From assembly GCA_964551455.1 (NCBI GenBank), contig CAZKDA010000070.1, positions 1 through 20,903 on the forward strand: DNA of 20,903 nt, in the 5' to 3' direction. Source of the stretch: JAHDHW01 sp964551455. Lineage in GTDB: Bacteria > Bacteroidota > Bacteroidia > Chitinophagales > Saprospiraceae. Made by a program: the position numbers and the translations under genes. The notes under the pieces are model-generated. The model saw nothing but the letters and a program-made list of their open reading frames with translations, ran no database searches and was not told the DNA's origin. This document shows positions 15,258 through 20,903 of this stretch, in pieces. Each line of letters opens with the position of its first letter. The stretch's first letter is position 1.

Positions 15258-15959
15258 CTAACAGTGAAATCCCTTTCTCAATGGCGTTTCGCGAAGCGCT
15301 TCCATCACTTCCAGGTCTTCCTGTTCTTTTTTTTTTGAAGAAAACTCATCGCCGAGTTCCGATATTTTTTCCGAAAGGTGAGACATTTCTTCTTCTATGA
15401 TCTTGCCGATGTTCGACACGTTGATATTTTCGCCGCGCATCATCAGGCGGTCGCTGGCGGATTCGGCCTGCGGCACGATGATCCAGAGGATGATATAGAG
15501 TGGGATACCGAAACCTCCCGAAAGCGTCAGGATGACCCATAGCAACCGGATCCACAAAGGATCATGGACACCAAAATAAGCTGCGATGCCGGAGCAGACA
15601 CCGCCGATCACTTCATCGTCGGGGTTCCGGAACAATCGTTTTCCGGTTTTGTAATCCGATTTTCCGGTTTTGGTAACGGGTTCCGTTTCATCCAGAGGCT
15701 CGGCGCCAAATTCTTCCGGAGTACCCATGATTGCAATTGCCGTCTCCACATTTCTTAGTGTAACGATAGGCTTTTCGCCGCTCTCTTCGAGTATCAGTTC
15801 TGCCATACGGCTTTCAATATCAGTGGTGATCTCCTCATATCCTTCCGAAGCCCTGAAATGGTTATGAATAGTTTCCAGGTATTGACTCAGGTGCTTGTAA
15901 GCATCTTCGTCGATAGTAAAAGGGTAGCCTCCCAGGTTGATGTTGAATATTTTGTTCAT
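15258..15959 (-). CDS. PspC-domain membrane protein (N-terminal part, zero frame)
   Basis: In zero frame this is 233 residues. Residues 1-85 are the Bacteroidota N-terminal module (MNKIFNINLGGYPFTIDEDA, then the MAELILEE and AIMGTPEEF regions). The PspC domain is at 107-164 (RLFRNPDDEVIGGVCSGIA, a hydrophobic segment, then LWIIVPQ). A charged cytoplasmic linker follows. The family is linked to envelope stress responses. After Ser208 come three Lys codons in a ten-A run (TCA AAA AAA AAA G). Zero frame then continues 22 residues of poor quality and stops at TAG; the -1 frame continues 28 codons into the GIN gene. The ATG overlaps the padR stop (ATGA), which indicates translational coupling. PadR is the likely regulator. 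Confidence 0.85.
   Translation of the reverse strand: MNKIFNINLGGYPFTIDEDAYKHLSQYLETIHNHFRASEGYEEITTDIESRMAELILEESGEKPIVTLRNVETAIAIMGTPEEFGAEPLDETEPVTKTGKSDYKTGKRLFRNPDDEVIGGVCSGIAAYFGVHDPLWIRLLWVILTLSGGFGIPLYIILWIIVPQAESASDRLMMRGENINVSNIGKIIEEEMSHLSEKISELGDEFSSKKKEQEDLEVMEALRETPLRKGFHC
15327..15336 (-). other. Ten-A slippery run at the PspC/GIN frame junction
   Basis: On the coding strand ten A occur after TC and before GAACAGG. In frame they read A AAA AAA AAA, which contains the A AAA AAA type of -1 slippery heptamer. A -1 slip, or an eleventh A in the transcript, moves translation from the PspC frame (stop at 15258-15260) into the open frame that continues through the GIN protein. Confidence 0.75.
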
Positions 15960-16294
15960 TTTGAGGTAATATTTTTAGTAGATTGATTGACAGCGTTTAA
16001 CAATCCGTTCCAGGTAGCGATCAGTTCCTGTAAAAAACGTTCTCCTTCTTCGGTGATCCGGAAATATTTTCGCGGCGGTCCCTGGGTGGATTCTTCCCAG
16101 CGATAAGTCAAAAGGCCTCCATTTTTCAGGCGGGTCAGCAATGGATACAAAGTGCCTTCCACCACATCGAGCTTAGAAAGCTCCAGCCGCTTGATGATAT
16201 CTGTTGAGTAAATTTCATCTTCAGCTATGATCGACAAGATGCATAATTCCAATACACCTTTTCTCATTTGTGCCTTTGTATTTTCCAGATTCAT
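15956..16294 (-). CDS. PadR-family transcriptional regulator
   Basis: A winged-helix repressor of 112 residues from the chosen start. MNLENTKAQMRKGVLELCIL is the standard Bacteroidota PadR opening. The helix-turn-helix covers about 25-60 (STDIIKRLELSKLDVVEGTLY), the wing is LLTYRWEESTQGPPRKYFRIT, and a C-terminal dimer helix follows. An in-frame ATG seven codons upstream (16315) lies on the 5' side of the -7 promoter box, so it cannot be used by that promoter; the ATG at 16294 fits. The predicted transcript start is within a few bases of the ATG, so the message may be leaderless. The stop overlaps the pspC start by ATGA. PadR regulators usually repress their own operon, here padR-pspC-GIN. 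Confidence 0.92.
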   Translation of the reverse strand: MNLENTKAQMRKGVLELCILSIIAEDEIYSTDIIKRLELSKLDVVEGTLYPLLTRLKNGGLLTYRWEESTQGPPRKYFRITEEGERFLQELIATWNGLLNAVNQSTKNITSK

Positions 16295-16298
16295 AACA

Positions 16299-16329
16299 CA
16301 AATGTATGAAAACAAATAGAACTATGCAA
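16299..16329 (-). promoter_or_regulatory. padR promoter: TTG, 20 bp, TACATTTG
   Basis: Reading the minus strand, TTG at 16329-16327 and TACATTTG at 16306-16299 are separated by 20 bases, close to the Bacteroidota consensus (TTG at -33, TAnnTTTG at -7). The -7 box ends five bases before the padR ATG. Confidence 0.6.
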
Positions 16330-16360
16330 TACATAGAACTAAATTAATCAATAGTACTAT
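16316..16360. promoter_or_regulatory. Three near-palindromic ATAGnACTAt boxes, candidate PadR operator
   Basis: ATAGAACTAT at 16316-16325, ATAGAACTAA at 16333-16342 and ATAGTACTAT at 16351-16360 begin 17 and 18 bp apart, placing them on nearly the same helix face at about 1.7 turns. The third is a perfect palindrome. The first lies between the -33 and -7 elements of the padR promoter, where bound repressor would block RNA polymerase. The rest of the 16361-16551 spacer is AT-rich and without other visible structure. Confidence 0.55.
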
Positions 16361-16551
16361 ACGAATTAAAAAATCAAGTTGTTGATTATCAATATACTGG
16401 AAAAAGAAAATGGTTGAAATTATTTTTGTGACTGGTGTTTTATATTTCAAAACTTTCCGGTTATTTTTATGAAAATTATCCAACCTGCTCCCAAAAAATA
16501 CCGTTTTACAAGCTCAATTCCCAAAAGTATTTCACTGGAATTTGAATTCCG

Positions 16552-16559
16552 TACCTTTG
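16552..16559 (+). promoter_or_regulatory. Bacteroidota -7 box for the FG-GAP lipoprotein gene
   Basis: TACCTTTG matches TAnnTTTG, and the same octamer precedes prfC. The predicted transcript starts near 16566, leaving a leader of about 70 bases to the ATG at 16635. It excludes the in-frame TTG at 16542 as a start codon. The -33 position is weak (TTC). Confidence 0.6.
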
Positions 16560-16634
16560 CGACGGCTTATGAAAATGTGGAATATTTTATGCTGTAATCA
16601 ATTTCAAATTATAAAAAAAGTAAATACCAAGCCC

Positions 16635-19600
16635 ATGAACGGACTTCGTGCAAGAATCGCTTTGATCATTATCCTTCCTCTCGTTTTTACCAACTGCAAT
16701 AACGGTCCAAATCCTTCACAGGCAATTGACAAAGACCTGCCTTTGTTCACACTGCTTGATCCCGCTGAATCGGGAATAGATTTTTCCAACGTGATAGAAG
16801 AAGACGAGAATATCAATATTGTCGGCTACAATTATCATTACAATGGCGGCGGTGTTGCGGTTGGCGATATCAACAATGATGGGCTGCCGGACTTGTTCTT
16901 CACCGGCAACAACGTAAGCAATAAACTATTCCTCAACAAAGGAAATTTAAAATTTGAGGATATATCTGAAGCAGCAGGCATCCAAACCGGGCACTGGTCA
17001 ACCGGGGCAACTTTGGTGGATATCAACAATGATGGGCTTTTGGATATTTATGTGTGCAATTCCGGACCACATACCGACAAACGCCTTCGTACCAATCAAT
17101 TGTTCATTAACAATGGCGACCTGACATTTACCGACAAGGCCGAACAATTCGGCATTGCCAACACAGGGTATTCTACTCAGGCCAGCTTTTTTGATCACGA
17201 CAAAGACGGCGACCTCGACCTTTTCGTAATGAACCACGCTTTGATGGAATTTAAAGGTCACCAGGCATGGCTTTACCACATGAACCAAATGCCCGTCAAC
17301 GAAAAAAAAGAACAATGCGGAAACCTTTACAGGAATAATGGAAACAACACCTTTACAGACATCAGCGAAGAAGCCGGACTGTTATACCCTACTTTCGGGC
17401 TGGGGTTGATAACCGCCGACCTCAATCACGACGGTTGGGTGGATATTTATATCGCCAATGATTTTTTCGTTCCGGATTATATGTTTATAAACCAACAAAA
17501 CGGAACTTTCCTTGACGATATCAATACCCGCACTAATCATATCTCTTACTTTTCCATGGGAGTAGATGCTGCCGATTTTAACAATGATGGGTTGGTGGAT
17601 ATCGGAGTTGTTGACATGACGCCTGATGACCATGTTCGCAATAAAATGCTTATGGCTTCCATGAATGTTCAGGATTTCTACACTTTCGCCGACAAGTACA
17701 AATTCCAAAAACAATTTATGTTCAATACATTACAGTTAAACACCGGGTTTGGATACTACAGCGATATAGGCCTGGCGGCAGGGATAGCTAAAACCGACTG
17801 GAGTTGGGCTGCTCTGTTTGCGGACTTTGACAACGATGGCTTAAAAGATTTTCTGGTCACAAATGGTTTTCGAAGGGACGTCAGGAACAATGACTGGCAC
17901 CGGCAACTGGTCACCATCTTTGCTTCCGATGACAAAGAAAACCGGAAAAAGAATATCTTCGAACATCTCAAAAAGGCTGACTCCAAACCGGTTACCAACT
18001 ACATTTATAAAAATAACGGCAATTACACCTTTACTGACAATTCTTCCAAATGGGGTTTCAATGATCCCTCATTTTCCAACGGCGCAGTCTATGCCGACCT
18101 TGACCTCGACGGCGACCTCGACATCGTGATCAATAATATCGATAAAACAGCTTTTGTGTTCAAAAATAATGCGGAACGCATCGGTAACAATAACTTTATC
18201 CGTTTCAAAATCCTGGATAAAAACAGTAAAAACCCTGTTTATAATACTAAAATCTCAATATATCATGGAGACGAAATGCAATACATCGAATTGCACCCCG
18301 TGAGAGGTTACCAATCTTCCGTTGAAGATGCAGCGCACTTTGGATTAGGTGCGGCTACCAGCGTCGATAGCGTGAAAATCGAATGGCCAAACGGAACCCA
18401 ATCGGTTTTGACCGGACTTAAAATCAATAAAACGCATACCATCTCCCAGAAAGATCTTCCTACAAGGCCGGTGGCATCCGATGCTTCAAAAACACCTTTT
18501 TTCAACCTGACAAACAGGCTGCTGACTACAATTTTTGCCCACAAGGAAAATGATTTCGATGATTTTGAAAAAGAGGTCCTTTTGCCTCACCGGCAATCTA
18601 TGCTTGGTCCTTTTGTCGCTGTGGGTGATGTAAATGGCGACAGGCTCGAAGATTTTTTCGTAGGTGGGGCACATGGCCAGGCCGGGCAGCTTTATTTACA
18701 AAATCCGTCCGGGCAATTTGACCCTTCGCCGAGCCAGCCCTGGAATAACGATGCTCAATATGAAGATATGGGCGCTCTCCTTTTTGATGCCGACGGCGAT
18801 GGCGACCTCGATCTGTACGTTGCCAGTGGTGGTGGCGGTGAGTTTTCAAATTCACCACATCTATTGCAAGACCGGCTTTACATCAATGACGGGAAAGGCA
18901 ATTTTAAAAGAGATGTGAACGCGCTTCCCAAGATGCAGGTGAGCAGCGGCAGGGTGAAAAGCATTGATTTCGATGGCGACGGTGATTTTGATCTTTTTAT
19001 TGCCGGAAGAACAACGCCCGGAAAATATCCTCATCCAACCGATTCATACCTCCTCCGAAATGACAAAGGCAAGTTTACGGATGTCACTGACGAGATCGCT
19101 CCCGGCCTCAGAAAACTCGGAATGGTAACCGACGCCGTTTTTACGGATTTTGACAAAGACGGCCGCATCGATCTCTTTGTCGTGGGTGAGTGGATGCCCG
19201 TCACCTGCTTCAAAAATGAAGGCGGGAAGTTTACAAATTATACCAAGCAACTGGGGCTGGATGACAAAACTGGTTGGTGGTCGAGTATCACGGCAGCAGA
19301 TATCGACAATGACGGCGACATGGACTTCATCGCCGGAAATATAGGCATCAACAACAAATTCAACCCTTCTAAAGAAAAGCCGCTTTATGTGTATTGTAAT
19401 GATTTTGACAATAACGGATCGCTGGACATTGTGTTGAGCAAAGATTACAAAGGCAACCAGGTGCCGGTGAGAGGGAAAGAATGCTCCACTGCCCAAATGC
19501 CTTTTTTATCCGAAAAATTCCCGACCTATCAATCTTTTGCTTCCTCCAGCCTGTCCGAAATCTATGGAGACGACAAGCTCCAGGAAGCCTTGTTTTATTC

Positions 19601-19997
19601 GGCAAATTATTTCCAAAGTGTGTTTATTGAAAACAAAGGCAATGGCAAATTTGAATTTCATCCACTGCCCGTTGAAGCGCAACTGGCGCCAATCAATGCC
19701 ATCATTGCCAGAGATTTCAACAATGACGGAAACATCGATCTTGTAATCGGAGGAAATTATTTTCAAACCGAAGTGGAAACACCGCAATACGACGCCGGAA
19801 AAGGATTGCTTTTAAAAGGAAATGGCGATGGAACATTTGAAACTTCCATACTACTGAAAAACAGCGGTTTGACCTTACTCTTTGATGTAAAGGACTTGGC
19901 ATTGATCTCCATTCAAAACAGGCTGCCGGCTATTCTTGTAACCAACAACAACAATACTATACAACTTTTTGGCTACGACCAGAATACGGCTTTTTGA
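16635..19997 (+). CDS. FG-GAP/VCBS repeat lipoprotein with ASPIC/UnbV domain (CRTAC1-like)
   Basis: A 1120-residue exported protein. The start at 16635 gives a signal peptide of positive residues, a hydrophobic stretch (IALIIILPLVF) and a lipobox-like TNC, so it is probably a lipoprotein; upstream in-frame codons back to 16542 are non-conserved and partly precede the promoter. The first beta-propeller set spans about 50-510. An ASPIC/UnbV domain covers about 519-602 (RGYQSS, AHFGLG, VKIEWPNG). A second propeller set spans about 640-1090. At least 14 calcium-binding loops of the DxNxDG type are visible, for example DINNDGLPD, DHDKDGDLD and DFDNNGSLD. Related proteins in Bacteroidota often accompany SusC/SusD polysaccharide loci, but no such gene is here. 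Likely role: surface binding or adhesion. The substrate is unknown. Confidence 0.9.
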   Translation: MNGLRARIALIIILPLVFTNCNNGPNPSQAIDKDLPLFTLLDPAESGIDFSNVIEEDENINIVGYNYHYNGGGVAVGDINNDGLPDLFFTGNNVSNKLFLNKGNLKFEDISEAAGIQTGHWSTGATLVDINNDGLLDIYVCNSGPHTDKRLRTNQLFINNGDLTFTDKAEQFGIANTGYSTQASFFDHDKDGDLDLFVMNHALMEFKGHQAWLYHMNQMPVNEKKEQCGNLYRNNGNNTFTDISEEAGLLYPTFGLGLITADLNHDGWVDIYIANDFFVPDYMFINQQNGTFLDDINTRTNHISYFSMGVDAADFNNDGLVDIGVVDMTPDDHVRNKMLMASMNVQDFYTFADKYKFQKQFMFNTLQLNTGFGYYSDIGLAAGIAKTDWSWAALFADFDNDGLKDFLVTNGFRRDVRNNDWHRQLVTIFASDDKENRKKNIFEHLKKADSKPVTNYIYKNNGNYTFTDNSSKWGFNDPSFSNGAVYADLDLDGDLDIVINNIDKTAFVFKNNAERIGNNNFIRFKILDKNSKNPVYNTKISIYHGDEMQYIELHPVRGYQSSVEDAAHFGLGAATSVDSVKIEWPNGTQSVLTGLKINKTHTISQKDLPTRPVASDASKTPFFNLTNRLLTTIFAHKENDFDDFEKEVLLPHRQSMLGPFVAVGDVNGDRLEDFFVGGAHGQAGQLYLQNPSGQFDPSPSQPWNNDAQYEDMGALLFDADGDGDLDLYVASGGGGEFSNSPHLLQDRLYINDGKGNFKRDVNALPKMQVSSGRVKSIDFDGDGDFDLFIAGRTTPGKYPHPTDSYLLRNDKGKFTDVTDEIAPGLRKLGMVTDAVFTDFDKDGRIDLFVVGEWMPVTCFKNEGGKFTNYTKQLGLDDKTGWWSSITAADIDNDGDMDFIAGNIGINNKFNPSKEKPLYVYCNDFDNNGSLDIVLSKDYKGNQVPVRGKECSTAQMPFLSEKFPTYQSFASSSLSEIYGDDKLQEALFYSANYFQSVFIENKGNGKFEFHPLPVEAQLAPINAIIARDFNNDGNIDLVIGGNYFQTEVETPQYDAGKGLLLKGNGDGTFETSILLKNSGLTLLFDVKDLALISIQNRLPAILVTNNNNTIQLFGYDQNTAF

Positions 19998-20005
19998 ACT
20001 AGGGA

Positions 20006-20903
20006 TCAGAAACTGGTGGCGATCAGCAACTCCAGGTCAGTGTATTTGATCTGAAACCGCTCGCTGAGATATTCGTTGGTCAGGCAGCCTTTGTAGGCAT
20101 AAACCCCGTGCCGCAAACCTGCGTTGGAACTGATGAGTGCCTCGATGCTGCCCCGGTTCCCGGTTTTCAAAATGATCGGAGTGAGAATGTTGCTGACAGC
20201 TATGGATGCTGTCCGGGCTACGCGCGAAGCAATGTTGGGGACGCAATAATGGATCACCCCATGTTTGATAAAAGTAGGTTTGGAAAGTGTTGTCACCTCC
20301 GAAGTCGCAAAGCAACCGCCCTGATCTATGCTTACATCGATGATCACGGATCCCTGCTTCATTTTCATGATCGTTTCTTCGTTGACCAGTATCGGCGCCC
20401 GTCCCGTTTTGGAGTGGATAGCTCCGATGACCACGTCGGCAGTAAGGAGCTCTTTTTCGAGTTGAAAAGGATTGAACGAAGAGGTATTCAACTGGCGGCC
20501 AACCTGGCTCTGAAGGCGCATCAATTTATAAATATTATTGTCAAAAACGCGAACATCAGCGCCGAGACCTAATGCAGTCCGTGTAGCAAATTCAGCCACT
20601 ACGCCGGCTCCCAAAATGACAACCTTGGCCGACGGAACCCCCGATATCCCACCCAACAAAACACCTTTCCCGCCGCTGGTATTTGTCAACAATTCCGCTG
20701 CGGTCAGCATAGCGCTCAAGCCCGCAATTTCACTCATTATGCGCACCAGCGGAAAAGTGCCGATCTCGTCTTTGATGTATTCCATCGCCAGCGCAATGAC
20801 CCGTTTTTGCCGGAGCTTGTTGATAAATTCCGCCGTGATGATCGGGATATGAAGCGGAGAAATAAGCAATTGGTTGGGATGCAACAATTCCAGTTCTTCG
20901 AGG
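20006..20903 (-). CDS. ald: Alanine dehydrogenase (5' end outside window)
   Basis: NAD-dependent interconversion of L-alanine with pyruvate and ammonia. About 299 C-terminal residues are present. The frame stays open to the window edge (codons LEELELLHPNQ), so a TTG near 20887 is not the start. The NAD-binding loop is VILGAGVVAEFA. The catalytic Asp region is IDVSIDQGGCF, followed by the family's HYCVPNIASRVARTAS segment. The N-terminal substrate-binding Lys and His lie outside the window. The C-terminus ends ELLIATSF. It is convergent with the FG-GAP gene, with only 8 bp between the two stop codons and no terminator visible between them, so the transcripts probably overlap. Confidence 0.93.
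   Translation of the reverse strand, partial: LEELELLHPNQLLISPLHIPIITAEFINKLRQKRVIALAMEYIKDEIGTFPLVRIMSEIAGLSAMLTAAELLTNTSGGKGVLLGGISGVPSAKVVILGAGVVAEFATRTALGLGADVRVFDNNIYKLMRLQSQVGRQLNTSSFNPFQLEKELLTADVVIGAIHSKTGRAPILVNEETIMKMKQGSVIIDVSIDQGGCFATSEVTTLSKPTFIKHGVIHYCVPNIASRVARTASIAVSNILTPIILKTGNRGSIEALISSNAGLRHGVYAYKGCLTNEYLSERFQIKYTDLELLIATSF

Noticed and set aside
16542..16634. N-terminal extension of the FG-GAP protein from a TTG
   Set aside because: It starts upstream of the probable promoter box, is not signal-like, and an ATG at 16635 gives a proper lipoprotein signal peptide.
20885..20887. TTG as start of the alanine dehydrogenase
   Set aside because: The frame stays open to the window edge with family-like residues, so the gene is simply cut by the window.

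Overview
The window looks like a chromosomal segment of a Bacteroidota bacterium, most likely from the Saprospiria/Lewinella side of the phylum (the phylum is well supported, the order is inference). Grounds: matches to the Bacteroidota -7 promoter box TAnnTTTG in front of several genes, little or no Shine-Dalgarno sequence, RHS cores with the phylum-typical HYYPFG junction, a PadR-PspC-GIN operon, an FG-GAP/ASPIC lipoprotein, and a Bacteroidota-type alanine dehydrogenase. No tRNA, rRNA, CRISPR array or transposase was seen.

Layout. 1-2560 is an accessory island of broken RHS (polymorphic toxin) pieces. It holds the tail of an unknown AT-rich gene, a displaced RHS C-terminal tip with a candidate papain-like toxin domain, a small candidate lipoprotein immunity gene, a second core remnant without a toxin, a GC-rich hairpin segment, and an RHS core fragment that stops at the HYYPF junction. 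A strong bidirectional terminator (2519-2560) closes the island. 2564-7149 is a minus-strand housekeeping block: glutathione peroxidase, holB (clamp loader delta'), ricT (PSP1 protein) and dihydrolipoyl dehydrogenase. A nine-copy octamer repeat abuts the start of the last gene. 7306-9204 (+) carries a 6-pyruvoyl-tetrahydropterin synthase/QueD-family gene and an FAD/NAD(P) oxidoreductase. These converge through a 30-bp perfect palindrome on prfC (-). 11155-13704 (+) is a two-gene unit of a CPA-type cation/proton antiporter with a TrkA-N domain and a TrpF-like protein. 13768-16294 (-) is a PadR-controlled operon of PspC and GIN-domain envelope proteins. 16635-19997 (+) is a large FG-GAP/ASPIC lipoprotein. 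It converges on a partial alanine dehydrogenase (-) that runs off the window.

Most notable observations. (1) The PspC and GIN reading frames appear to be one 730-residue protein split by a -1 frame change. A run of ten A (A AAA AAA in frame) sits just before the short frame's stop, so this may be programmed or transcriptional slippage, phase variation, or a homopolymer sequencing error. (2) The padR promoter (TTG-N20-TACATTTG) carries three near-palindromic ATAGnACTAt boxes spaced 17 and 18 bp, one lying between the -33 and -7 elements; this is a strong candidate PadR operator. (3) The RHS island is a degenerate array of displaced toxin/immunity cassettes, with 36-nt direct repeats at its recombination junctions. 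(4) Two intergenic regions share an A-rich octamer/14-mer motif next to GTGTCG-containing palindromes, suggesting a dispersed genome-specific repeat family.
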